From SVQP01 sp045594445 (GTDB lineage Bacteria; Bacillota; Clostridia; Oscillospirales; CAG-272), in assembly GCA_045594445.1 (NCBI GenBank), contig JAZNYL010000042.1:1-29503 (forward strand): 29,503 nucleotides of DNA. Reading direction: 5' to 3'. Both the position numbers and the translations under genes were made by a program. The notes below the pieces were generated by a model. That model saw only the letters and a program-made list of their open reading frames with translations, was not told where the DNA came from and made no database searches. Positions 7,545 to 15,145 of the stretch are shown in pieces; within the stretch, counting starts at the first letter, position 1, and each line of letters starts with the position of its first letter.

Positions 7545-8006
7545 ATGGGAACCAGAGGAGATCATGCAAAAGAACTTTTCATGCAGGGCTACACCTGCGC
7601 GCAGGCGGTGGTGCTGGCGTTTGAGGATATCACGGGATTGGAGCGCACGGTGGCGGCCAGGCTGTCAAGCGGCTTTGGCGGCGGCATGGGCAGGATGCGC
7701 GAGGTTTGCGGTGCGGTCAGCGGCATGTTCATGGTCTACGATCTTGTCTGCGGCTACTCCGAGCCGGGCGATATGGAGAGCAAAAAGCGCGTATATGCCG
7801 ATATCCGTGAGCTTGCCGATCGCTTTAAGGCAAAGTCGGGCGGTTCGATCGTGTGCCGCGAGCTGCTTGCAGGCGTAGAGACCTCCAAGGGTGGAGATCC
7901 CGAGCAGAGAACTCCCGAGTATTACGCAAAGCGTCCGTGCCCCAATCTGGTCGCGCTGGCGGCTGACGTGCTGGACGAGTTCTTGCACCAAAAACAACTC
8001 TTATAA
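7545..8006 (+). CDS. C_GCAxxG_C_C family putative redox-active protein
   Basis: This 153-aa cytoplasmic protein has the spaced cysteines of the C_GCAxxG_C_C family (PF09719): C18 in YTCAQAV, C55 in REVCGAVSG after a glycine-rich GFGGGMG, C104 in VCRELLAG and C132 in PCPNLV. The family is annotated as redox-active or metal-binding, often beside oxidoreductases or transporters; its biochemistry is unsettled. Start ATG 7545 follows GGGGGAT at 5 nt. A longer in-frame start at 7482 falls inside the tRNA terminator and is rejected. No separate promoter is evident, so it may rely on readthrough of the tRNA terminator or on a weak promoter in 7490-7535. Confidence 0.87.
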   Translation: MGTRGDHAKELFMQGYTCAQAVVLAFEDITGLERTVAARLSSGFGGGMGRMREVCGAVSGMFMVYDLVCGYSEPGDMESKKRVYADIRELADRFKAKSGGSIVCRELLAGVETSKGGDPEQRTPEYYAKRPCPNLVALAADVLDEFLHQKQLL

Positions 8007-8010
8007 ATCA

Positions 8011-8047
8011 AGGCTGAATCAACACAGGTTGATTCGGCCTTTTTTTG
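8011..8047 (+). terminator. Rho-independent terminator
   Basis: AGGCTGAATCAA (8011-8022) pairs with TTGATTCGGCCT (8029-8040), followed by TTTTTT. It lies 4 nt after the stop of the C_GCAxxG_C_C gene. Confidence 0.92.
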
Positions 8048-8131
8048 CAAAAGTGTGCCGGTCATAATTAGTTTACACGTTTTTTTGAAAATCCGTGTCC
8101 GTTTGGCCAAAATTGGGAGTCCTTAATGGTG

Positions 8132-8191
8132 TAGCCGAATGGGAGCTGAATTGGTTTTGTCGGGCAATTCGGTTCGGCTCCCGTTCGGCTA
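8132..8191 (+). promoter_or_regulatory. 60-nt leader hairpin before the first LRR lipoprotein
   Basis: TAGCCGAATGGGAGC (8132-8146) pairs over 15 bp, with one G-U, with GCTCCCGTTCGGCTA (8177-8191). An inner GAATTG/CAATTC stem (8148-8153 with 8165-8170) extends it. A short GCGCAAGCGC palindrome follows at 8193-8202, then the ribosome binding site. No T-run follows, so it is not an ordinary terminator. It could be an mRNA leader structure or a repeat element. I see no clear sigma-A promoter between 8048 and 8231. Confidence 0.55.
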
Positions 8192-8231
8192 AGCGCAAGC
8201 GCGAAAATTTTGAAACATGGAGGAAAGAAAC

Positions 8232-9506
8232 ATGAAAAAACTGACTTGGTATATCTCGCTGTTGCTTGTTGCCATCTTGCTTTGCAGTGTATTTGCATCC
8301 TGCGATATGGCAAAGGACGTTAAGGAGGGCTTTGAAGAAGATTTACCCTTTGCCGATCTGAAGCTGGAGGATACCTTTGAGGACGGTAAGCCCTACCACC
8401 TGTACTATATCTCCAACAAAGACGGTACCTGCGCGGTCAAGTATATGACCACAAACCCCGAGAACACCGAGGACTTTGTGATCGAGATCCCCGAGGTCTC
8501 GCCCGCGGGTGATACGGTTGTGGAAGTGGATCTGCAGCTGATCCGCTCAAGAAGCAGTTGGGATCCGAACGAGGGCTCCACGCAGCTGCTGCCCTTGGTG
8601 ATCAGACCGCAGGATCTGGATACCCTTTGGACCAAAATGCAGGCAAACGGCCTGAAAGCGTTTGATCTTAACAAATTCAAGGCGTATTATCTCATGATCT
8701 CGCTGACCGATATGGAAGAGCCCGCCCGCCGGGAGGCTGCGGACGCATTTCCCATTGCCGAGCTTGGCGATATTTACGTATTTGATATGAACGCATCCCT
8801 TGCGGAGCAGCAGAAGATTCAGAGCTATCTTGTTGAGTATGCCGCATGGAACGAGGAATCCTTGGCGGCGGCATATCTGAACGTGCTGGAGCTGGTCAAG
8901 CTCAGCGAATCTCTTGAGCAGGCCGAGGCATGCCTTTCTTTGATGCGTTATATGGGCACCGAGCACGCCGTGGGCATCAGCATTCCCAAAACCGTGACTT
9001 CTGTAGGCTCTTCGATGTGGAGAGACCTGAACAATTTACAGAGCGTGAGAGTGGATGAGAACAACGCAAGCGTCCGCATGATCGACGGCTGCCTGATCAA
9101 TACCGAGACGGGCACGCTGGTGCGTTGCATGAGCGACGGCCGCATTCTTGACGGAGCAGGCATCAAGACCATCGGCAGCTACGCATTCGTCGGCTGCGAG
9201 CTTGGTTCTGCCGACCTGTATATCCCCGAGGGCGTGACCACGCTGGAGTCGTATTGCTTCTCGGGCGTGGCTTTGAAGGATTTATCGTCCATTACCGTGC
9301 ATTTGCCCGCAAGCCTGACGCTTTTCGAGGATCCCGATGCAGTTGACTATATCTACGAGGAACGCGTATACGACTATGCGGGAACGCTGCAGGAATGGAA
9401 CGAGCGCGTCAAGTTTACCGGTGTGACCAAGGAGGATACCTTTATTCTGCTGAAAACGGCAGATATGGATGCTCCCGAAATCTTCTATCTTCCCGTGAAC
9501 GAATAA
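8232..9506 (+). CDS. Lipoprotein with C-terminal BspA-like leucine-rich repeats (paralogue 1)
   Basis: This 424-aa exported lipoprotein has a Lys-Lys n-region, a hydrophobic core and lipobox FAS|C with the lipidated Cys at residue 24. The middle starts with FEDGKPYHLYY and the SPAGDTV segment shared with the next gene. The C-terminal third carries BspA/LRR_5-like repeats (IPKTVTSVGSSMW, GIKTIGSYAFVGC, IPEGVTTLESYCF) and the capping motif YAGTLQEWNERV. ATG 8232 is preferred over 8217 because TGGAGGA then sits at the right distance. It is a tandem duplicate of the 9633 gene. Function is unknown; BspA-like repeats generally mediate binding to proteins or surfaces. Confidence 0.88.
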   Translation: MKKLTWYISLLLVAILLCSVFASCDMAKDVKEGFEEDLPFADLKLEDTFEDGKPYHLYYISNKDGTCAVKYMTTNPENTEDFVIEIPEVSPAGDTVVEVDLQLIRSRSSWDPNEGSTQLLPLVIRPQDLDTLWTKMQANGLKAFDLNKFKAYYLMISLTDMEEPARREAADAFPIAELGDIYVFDMNASLAEQQKIQSYLVEYAAWNEESLAAAYLNVLELVKLSESLEQAEACLSLMRYMGTEHAVGISIPKTVTSVGSSMWRDLNNLQSVRVDENNASVRMIDGCLINTETGTLVRCMSDGRILDGAGIKTIGSYAFVGCELGSADLYIPEGVTTLESYCFSGVALKDLSSITVHLPASLTLFEDPDAVDYIYEERVYDYAGTLQEWNERVKFTGVTKEDTFILLKTADMDAPEIFYLPVNE

Positions 9507-9575
9507 TTGTATTTGCACAAACAAGTGTCGGACTTGGGGCGCAGAGTCTCCGTCTATATTGGTGACAGGCTTTTC

Positions 9576-9604
9576 TTGACAATCGGGAGAATCCGTGTTA
9601 AAAT
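9576..9604 (+). promoter_or_regulatory. Sigma-A promoter of the second LRR lipoprotein
   Basis: TTGACA (9576-9581), 17-nt spacer, TAAAAT (9599-9604), about 29 nt before the ATG. The second paralogue therefore has its own transcript start. A fragment GGACTTGGGGC at 9531-9541 is also found at 29146-29156. Confidence 0.82.
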
Positions 9605-9632
9605 ATAGAAAAACAACAAAGGAGAGACACTG

Positions 9633-10973
9633 ATGAAAACGAAACTTGCTTTTTTAGCCCTTTGCCTGGTGCTTTGCTTGCTGTGCACGAGCTTTGTGGG
9701 CTGTGATGGCGACACCGCTCCAAGTGATGACACCGCACCAAGCAGCGACATTGCGCCCGGTGGCGATACGGCAGACGGAACCGAGCAGACTTTGGTGGAT
9801 CCTTTGCTTGACAGTCTGGAATTCCATGAATCCTTTGAGGATGGCAAGCCGTATCATCTGTATTTTGATTCCAACGGTGACGGCACCTGTACGTTGCGCG
9901 CCATCACCACAAATCCCGCAAGCTCCGAGCCCTTTGCGCTGGAGATTCCTGAAAGCTCTCCTGCCGGGGATACGGTAACCGCAATTGATCTTGACTGTGC
10001 AGCACACGGCTCGTATGATCTGACAGGTCGGGAGAATTTCCCCTTTGCGCTGACTCCCGCCACGTATGAGGCGTTGTATGCCAAGGCCCAAGAAAATGGG
10101 ATGGACGATTTTTCTTTGATGAAATTTTCATCTTATTTCTTTGATCTCACCTTAGAGGGGAAGAGCGAGGAGAAAACGCAATCATTGCTTGCTCAGTATC
10201 CCATCCTGGCTTATTCGGATATATATGTGTTTGCCCCGTCCGGCGTATTGCAATCCGAGCTGGAGAAGATTTATGAAATGTTGAATACGTATTGCGGCTG
10301 GGACCAGGCGCAGTATGAGCAGAACAATGCGGAAATTTTATCCCTGGCCAAGCAGAGCGGAAGCGCAGAGCAGGCCGAGCTTTGCTTAGTCATGTGCCGC
10401 GTGTCGGCTTTAGAGCAGGCTGAGCAGCTCTCTCTGCCCAAAACTGTGACCACGATAGGCTCGGATATGTGGCAATCCCTTGACAAGCTGCAAAGTGTGA
10501 CGGTGGATGAGAGCCATTCCACCTTCAAAATGATTGATGACTGCCTTGTGGATACTGCTACGGGCACGCTTTTGCGTTGCCTTGGAGAAGGTCGCGTACC
10601 GGAGCAAGCGGGCATCAAGACCATTGGCAGCTATGCGTTTATGGGCTGCGAGCTGAAGCTCGGAGAGGGCGGTGTCAGAGAAGGCATCCACCTGTATATT
10701 CCCGAGGGCGTGACTACCCTGCAAAAGGATTGCTTTGACGGTATGATCATAGAGAATATGCAGGTGTTTACCATTCATCTGCCCATGACTTTGGAAACCT
10801 TTGAATCCCCCGACGCGCTTGAGAATATTTACGTATATACTTATGCGGGAACGATGCAGGAATGGGATGCGCGTGTTTCGTTTACGGACGTCAGCAAAAA
10901 GAACTGCTACATTTACGTCAGAATGTCGGATCAATCTTCACTCATGCAATTCTTTATTCCAAAAAGTAAATAA
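9633..10973 (+). CDS. Lipoprotein with C-terminal BspA-like leucine-rich repeats (paralogue 2)
   Basis: This 446-aa lipoprotein has signal peptide MKTKLAFLALCLVLCLLCTS and lipobox FVG|C with Cys24. A low-complexity D/T/A/P/S linker (about 25-50) contains repeated DTAPS-like units. The remainder aligns through its length with the upstream paralogue: FEDGKPYHLYF, ITTNPASSEPF, SPAGDTV, then repeats PKTVTTIGSDMW, GIKTIGSYAFMGC, IPEGVTTLQKDCF and cap YAGTMQEWDARV. The start follows AAAGGAGAG. The linker and an inserted GEGGVREGIH loop are absent from paralogue 1, so divergence is well advanced. Likely anchored on the outer face of the membrane. Confidence 0.88.
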   Translation: MKTKLAFLALCLVLCLLCTSFVGCDGDTAPSDDTAPSSDIAPGGDTADGTEQTLVDPLLDSLEFHESFEDGKPYHLYFDSNGDGTCTLRAITTNPASSEPFALEIPESSPAGDTVTAIDLDCAAHGSYDLTGRENFPFALTPATYEALYAKAQENGMDDFSLMKFSSYFFDLTLEGKSEEKTQSLLAQYPILAYSDIYVFAPSGVLQSELEKIYEMLNTYCGWDQAQYEQNNAEILSLAKQSGSAEQAELCLVMCRVSALEQAEQLSLPKTVTTIGSDMWQSLDKLQSVTVDESHSTFKMIDDCLVDTATGTLLRCLGEGRVPEQAGIKTIGSYAFMGCELKLGEGGVREGIHLYIPEGVTTLQKDCFDGMIIENMQVFTIHLPMTLETFESPDALENIYVYTYAGTMQEWDARVSFTDVSKKNCYIYVRMSDQSSLMQFFIPKSK

Positions 10974-10980
10974 TACACAA

Positions 10981-11015
10981 GCGGCACCGCGATTGCGGTG
11001 CCGCTCTTATCTTTT
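10981..11015. terminator. Bidirectional terminator between convergent genes
   Basis: GCGGCACCGC (10981-10990), loop GATT, GCGGTGCCGC (10995-11004), then CTTATCTTTT. It lies between the convergent stops of the second LRR lipoprotein and the cysteine desulfurase, whose stop overlaps the T-rich tail. Confidence 0.85.
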
Positions 11016-12162
11016 ACAGCAAAATATGCTTGAGTGCGCTATACAGCGCGTCCAGGTCGGATGAGGTGGTATCCATGCCAAAGCTCAGGCGAACAGCGCC
11101 CGTGTCGGGCGTGCCCAGCGTGCCGTGTCCGAGCGCGGCGCAATGAAAGCCCGATCGCACGCAGATGCCGTGCCGATCCAGCTCTGCGCCAAGCGCGTCA
11201 GCGGGAATGCGATCGTGCGCGAAAAGCAGCACCGGACCGCGACAATGCGGGGCAAAGACGCGTATGCCCTCAAAGTGGGAAAGCATGGCGCGAGCGCGGT
11301 CGTACAGGTGTCTGTCCTGCGCGGCGATCGTCTGAATGCCGCGTGCGTTGACCTCGCACAATCCTGCCAGCAGTCCCGCGATGGCGGGAGTGGGCAGCGT
11401 ACCGGTTTCGTATCGTTCGGGTGGCAGTTCCGGCATTGCTCCCGAAAGCGAGAGCACACCGTTACCGCCCTGCAAAAGCGGCGTCAGCTCCACGCCTTCG
11501 CCCAAAATCAGCGCACCGCAGCCCTGAGGGCCGTAAAGCCCCTTGTGTCCGGGGATGCACAGCATATCGATCTGCATCTGGCGCATATCGATGGGCAAAT
11601 GTCCCGCAGATTGCGCCGCGTCCACGCAAAACAGCATGCTGTGCCTCTTGCAAAACGCACCGAGCGCTGCGAGCGGCATGACCGATGAGACGATATTGGA
11701 CACGTGCGAGCAGACCAGCATGCGCGTGTTCGGCTTTCTTTTGGCAGCCGCATCGGTGATGATGCGTGCCGTGCCCGCCCGTGGATCGGATGCAGGGGAG
11801 AGGATGGTGTCAAACTCAATGACGCCGCGCTCTCGCAGCGCAAAGAGCGGACGGTAGACCGCGTTGTGCTCCATATCCGAGCAAAGCACGTGGTCGCCCT
11901 GACGCAGCGCACCGTGCAAGGCAAGATTGATGGCGTGCGTGGCGCCGCCCGTAAAGATAACGCGCTCGGGCTTTGCACCAAAAGTCTCGGCCAGGGCGCA
12001 TCTGCAATCGTAAACGATCTGCGCGGCCGCGTCGGAAAGAGCATGTGAGCCGTGTCCGGGGTTGCCTCCCGCGCGCGTCATGCAATCGTACACGGCGCGG
12101 TGTACGGCAGTGGGCTTGGGCCACGAGGTGGCGGCATGATCCAGATAGATCGGCGCGCTCAT
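11014..12162 (-). CDS. Class V aminotransferase-fold cysteine desulfurase
   Basis: This 382-aa PLP enzyme should release sulfur (or selenium) from cysteine as an enzyme-bound persulfide. PLP lysine K207 is in IPGHKGLYGPQG, the cofactor-binding segment is FCVDAAQSAGH, and the catalytic cysteine is C341 in RSGFHCAALGH, a SufS-like short active-site loop. The N-terminal YLDHAATSWPKP is diagnostic. Length and motifs fit the TIGR01977 subgroup. The ATG overlaps the stop of the DUF3343 gene by 4 nt, an association known for this subgroup in clostridia. No SufU, IscU or SelD gene is nearby, so the sulfur acceptor is not evident; the DUF3343 protein is the best local candidate. Confidence 0.93.
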   Translation of the reverse strand: MSAPIYLDHAATSWPKPTAVHRAVYDCMTRAGGNPGHGSHALSDAAAQIVYDCRCALAETFGAKPERVIFTGGATHAINLALHGALRQGDHVLCSDMEHNAVYRPLFALRERGVIEFDTILSPASDPRAGTARIITDAAAKRKPNTRMLVCSHVSNIVSSVMPLAALGAFCKRHSMLFCVDAAQSAGHLPIDMRQMQIDMLCIPGHKGLYGPQGCGALILGEGVELTPLLQGGNGVLSLSGAMPELPPERYETGTLPTPAIAGLLAGLCEVNARGIQTIAAQDRHLYDRARAMLSHFEGIRVFAPHCRGPVLLFAHDRIPADALGAELDRHGICVRSGFHCAALGHGTLGTPDTGAVRLSFGMDTTSSDLDALYSALKHILL

Positions 12163-12425
12163 GGGGTACTCTCCACGTATTCGCGCACGACAATGTCCGC
12201 ACGCTGCAGCACGTAAGCCACGTTGGCCCTTTGCGCTGCGGAAAACCTGATTCCATAAACGCAGCCAAGTGCGCGCGAGCTTTGCTTGATGATCTGCACG
12301 CGGATAGCGGCGTCTGCCAGCGCGTCACGCGCTCGGGCGGCATACGTGGCAGAGCCGATCAGCGCATCCGTATATCCTTTGTCCGGCCGTGTATTTTGCT
12401 GTCGGTAGAGATCCGTGTTTTTCAT
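12159..12425 (-). CDS. DUF3343 small protein, putative sulfur/selenium carrier
   Basis: This 88-aa protein has a single conserved cysteine, C55, in SSRALGCVYGIRFS, matching the DUF3343 pattern (PF11823, described as putative Se/S carrier-like). The start at 12425 is set by AAAGGCGG about 8 nt upstream; the longer open frame to 12752 is antisense-like read-through inside ylbJ and is rejected. Stop and next start overlap (ATGA), so translation is coupled to the desulfurase. That linkage and the lone cysteine suggest it accepts or presents persulfide from the enzyme, but this is inference from neighbourhood. Confidence 0.82.
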   Translation of the reverse strand: MKNTDLYRQQNTRPDKGYTDALIGSATYAARARDALADAAIRVQIIKQSSRALGCVYGIRFSAAQRANVAYVLQRADIVVREYVESTP

Positions 12426-12463
12426 ATCGTGACCGCCTTTCGTTGAGGCAAACGGCCTCATTG

Positions 12464-13594
12464 TCAATATATGTCGGCGATGGATTGGCGGTGAAATGCT
12501 TTTTGGGGCGGATGGCAGGCAAGTGCCGTACAGGAAAGAAGGAAGCAGGCGTTGACGGCGTGCGTCAGCAGCTCGGACGTACCGGCCGGCAGCAATAGCG
12601 CGGCGTGCGTATGCTCGGGAGGCAGCAAGGGAAAGAGATAGCGCAGGGCAAGAAAGCAGAGCACAGCGGCAAGCAAACCCTGCGCAAGCTTTGCCAGCAC
12701 GTAGGGCAAAAAGCGAAAGCCTCTGCCGTGACAAACGGTCATGATCTGACATAAAACCGAAACACCCGACCAGCAGGAAAGTGCGGCACAGAGCATGACG
12801 GCCTGCTCCCGATTGGCCAACTGCGCAGCGCGGGCGATCCCCCCCGACATTTCAAGAGCACCGTAAAGCAGCGCGCCAAGCGGCGCAGGCAGGGAAAGGC
12901 GCGTGGCAATGCTTTGCACAGCACCCAGAATGGCCGAAAAAAACAGCACATAGGCACACACGGACAGCATGCTTTGCGCTGCCCCGGTGACTGCCGAGGT
13001 AAACACGTCCGCGCCAAGGCGTACGGGCTGCGGTGTAGGTGACGCCGCGGCGCCTTTTTCATCGGGAAGAAGGATGCGCGTGACAAGTGCAGTCGCCAAT
13101 GCACCGAACAGCGACGTTGCATAGAGCAAAAGCCCTAATCTGCGACTGCCGAGCAGCGAAACGCCTACGGCGCTGATCATGTAAGCCGAGCTTGGATTGT
13201 TGATAAAGGTCAGAAGGCGAGTGCATTGGCGTGCCGACAGCGCGCCCTTGTCGTAAAGTGCCGCTGCGGTACGCGCTCCCGTGGGAAAGCCGCAAAGTGC
13301 ACCCAGTAAAATGGGGCAGGCGGCTGCACCGGGTACGCCCAGCAGCTTTTGCATGGGGCGGGCAAGCTTTTGCCCCAGTGCCGCCGCACCGCCGCAGCCA
13401 ACCAGCAGCTCGGAGGCCACCATAAAGGGAAAGAGCGCGGGGATGACGGTCTGTCCGCAAAGCAGTAAGCCCTCCCTGACCGATTCCACCGCGCTGTCCG
13501 CGCAAAACAGCAAAAGCAGAATGCATCCCGTACCCAGAATCGAAAAGCCAAGCCCTCCCGCGCTGATGCGCGGGAGGCGTTTTACGTTGTTCAT
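12464..13594 (-). CDS. ylbJ: Sporulation integral membrane protein YlbJ
   Basis: This 376-aa polytopic membrane protein has about eight or nine predicted helices. Landmarks are ALFPFMVASELLVGCGG, LLGALCGFPTGARTAAAL and FINNPSSAYMISAVG, which fit the YlbJ / nucleoside-recognition gate-domain family. In Bacillus subtilis, ylbJ is a sigma-E-dependent gene required for a normal spore cortex. Here it is divergent from yqfC across 61 bp and reads toward the DUF3343 and desulfurase genes with a 38-nt gap, so it may be co-transcribed with them. GGAGGG precedes the ATG at 13594. The last 20 residues are hydrophilic. Confidence 0.9.
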   Translation of the reverse strand: MNNVKRLPRISAGGLGFSILGTGCILLLLFCADSAVESVREGLLLCGQTVIPALFPFMVASELLVGCGGAAALGQKLARPMQKLLGVPGAAACPILLGALCGFPTGARTAAALYDKGALSARQCTRLLTFINNPSSAYMISAVGVSLLGSRRLGLLLYATSLFGALATALVTRILLPDEKGAAASPTPQPVRLGADVFTSAVTGAAQSMLSVCAYVLFFSAILGAVQSIATRLSLPAPLGALLYGALEMSGGIARAAQLANREQAVMLCAALSCWSGVSVLCQIMTVCHGRGFRFLPYVLAKLAQGLLAAVLCFLALRYLFPLLPPEHTHAALLLPAGTSELLTHAVNACFLLSCTALACHPPQKAFHRQSIADIY

Positions 13595-13655
13595 ACACCC
13601 TCCGAAGATTTCATATAATAAAGCGTATTACAATATAGCGACGTTGGGGGAAAAT

Positions 13656-13952
13656 ATGCACAGACGCAAAAAAGGGGACAAGATGAGTGCCGTGGAATGG
13701 TTGGAGAAAAAATTTGATATTTCACCCGATCTTGTCAGCGGCATTCGCATAGAGATCCGAGGGCAGAACCGATTGCTTTTGGAGGGCTGCCGCAAGATTT
13801 TGAAATACAGCGAGCAGGAAATGCTGCTGGATCTGGGTAAGGTACGGCTTCGCGTGTGCGGGCGGCGGCTTTGGTGCACCTCGTTTATCTCGGGTGCGCT
13901 TGGCGTGGGCGGGGAAATCCTCTCGGTGTCCTTTGAGGAGGCGACGGCATGA
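13656..13952 (+). CDS. yqfC: Sporulation protein YqfC
   Basis: This 98-aa protein belongs to the YqfC family (TIGR02856). Its body, from IEIRGQNRLLLEGCRKIL through LRVCGRRLWCTSF to GGEILSVSFE, is the beta-rich YabP/YqfC fold. In Bacillus the family is made in the mother cell under sigma-E; its molecular role is not settled. The ATG at 13656 is placed by GGGGG 5 nt upstream; an earlier in-frame start at 13281 lies inside divergent ylbJ and is rejected. It overlaps yqfD by ATGA and heads the 10-kb plus-strand cluster. Confidence 0.9.
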   Translation: MHRRKKGDKMSAVEWLEKKFDISPDLVSGIRIEIRGQNRLLLEGCRKILKYSEQEMLLDLGKVRLRVCGRRLWCTSFISGALGVGGEILSVSFEEATA

Positions 13953-15142
13953 ATCTTGCTTACTATCTGCTTGGCTACGCGGTGCTGGAGATTCCGCGAA
14001 AGCACGCCGAGGACGTGCTCAATCTTTGCATGCACTCGGGGATCGTATATCTGGACGGTGGAAGTGACGCTGAGTGCTTGCGCCTTTGCGTACACAGCTT
14101 GTATGCAAGGCGGCTGTGCGAGTGGCTGCAGCGCACGGGCTTGTCGTACGCCGTGCAAAAGCGGGGCGGTTTGCCGCACTTGCTTGGGCGACTTTTGCGT
14201 CGTCCGGGGCTTTTGGTGGGTGCTGTTTGCGCGCTATGCATCATTTTGGCCTCCGAATGCTTCATCTTTGATATCCGCGTAGTGGGCAACCAAACGCTGA
14301 CGGCGGCAGAGGTCAGACAAATGCTTGCCGAGCAGGGCTTTGGCCTTGGCACCTATATTCCTTCGGTCAATACCGATCAGCTGGAAAACCGCGTTATGAT
14401 TGCCTCGGATCGCGTGGCGTGGATGTCGGTCAATATCCGTGGCAACGTGGCCACCGTGGAGATCGTGGAGCAAAAGCTGCCCGAGCCTAAGCCCGTGCTG
14501 CGCCCTGCGCACGTGGTTGCTGCGCGCAGCGGAGAGATCGTGGCGGTGGAGCTTTACCGCGGCAACGTGCTGGTATCTGCCGGGGAGCAGGTCAAGCAAG
14601 GGGAGATTTTGATTGCGGGAGCGTACGACAGCCTTGCCACGGGATTCCGCTTTACAAGGGCGTCTGGCAAGGTGCTTGCACGGACGGTGCTGGAGTTTGA
14701 GATCAAAATTCCCTATGCGTACGAGAAAAAGGAGTATACAGGCGAGATTTTGGAGAAAAAATCGTTAATTTTTTTCGCTTTTCCCATAAAAGTTTTCCAA
14801 AGTACTGGAAATTGGGGTACAGTTTGTGATAAAATAGATATTGTGGAGAACTGTAGCCCTTGGCCGGGTGTGGAGCTGCCCTTGTACGTGCAGACCGAGC
14901 GGTATTTGCCCTATATGTACGTGCGCGAGCAGCGCGATCCCGAGCAGGCGCTGACACTTGCATACAAGGAGCTCTCAAAGCAGATCGCCGCGTCACTTGC
15001 GGACGGCGAGCTGCTGGGCAAGCGCATCCGTACCGAGATAGGAGAGGATTGCGTGACACTGTATGCCACCGTGACCTGCGTGACCGACATTACCGCGGTG
15101 CAGGAATTTGAAATCAATTTGAAAAATCACAATAAGGATTAA
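13949..15142 (+). CDS. yqfD: Sporulation protein YqfD
   Basis: This 397-aa protein of the YqfD family (TIGR02876) has an N-terminal cytoplasmic part (about 1-85), one membrane helix near residues 88-110 (LLVGAVCALCIILASECFIF), then a FtsQ/POTRA-like extracytoplasmic segment beginning DIRVVGNQTLTAAEVRQML, and a long C-terminal domain. Known YqfD proteins are sigma-E-controlled mother-cell membrane proteins of sporulation. It is preceded by yqfC with overlap and followed by phoH after 3 nt. A local AT-rich island at about 14745-14850 lies inside the gene but stays in frame. Confidence 0.9.
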   Translation: MNLAYYLLGYAVLEIPRKHAEDVLNLCMHSGIVYLDGGSDAECLRLCVHSLYARRLCEWLQRTGLSYAVQKRGGLPHLLGRLLRRPGLLVGAVCALCIILASECFIFDIRVVGNQTLTAAEVRQMLAEQGFGLGTYIPSVNTDQLENRVMIASDRVAWMSVNIRGNVATVEIVEQKLPEPKPVLRPAHVVAARSGEIVAVELYRGNVLVSAGEQVKQGEILIAGAYDSLATGFRFTRASGKVLARTVLEFEIKIPYAYEKKEYTGEILEKKSLIFFAFPIKVFQSTGNWGTVCDKIDIVENCSPWPGVELPLYVQTERYLPYMYVREQRDPEQALTLAYKELSKQIAASLADGELLGKRIRTEIGEDCVTLYATVTCVTDITAVQEFEINLKNHNKD

Positions 15143-15145
15143 AAT

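Noticed and set aside
12426..12752. N-terminal extension of the DUF3343 gene to 12752
   Set aside because: The extension lies inside ylbJ, reads as low-complexity R/A/S sequence, and a good ribosome binding site supports the start at 12425.
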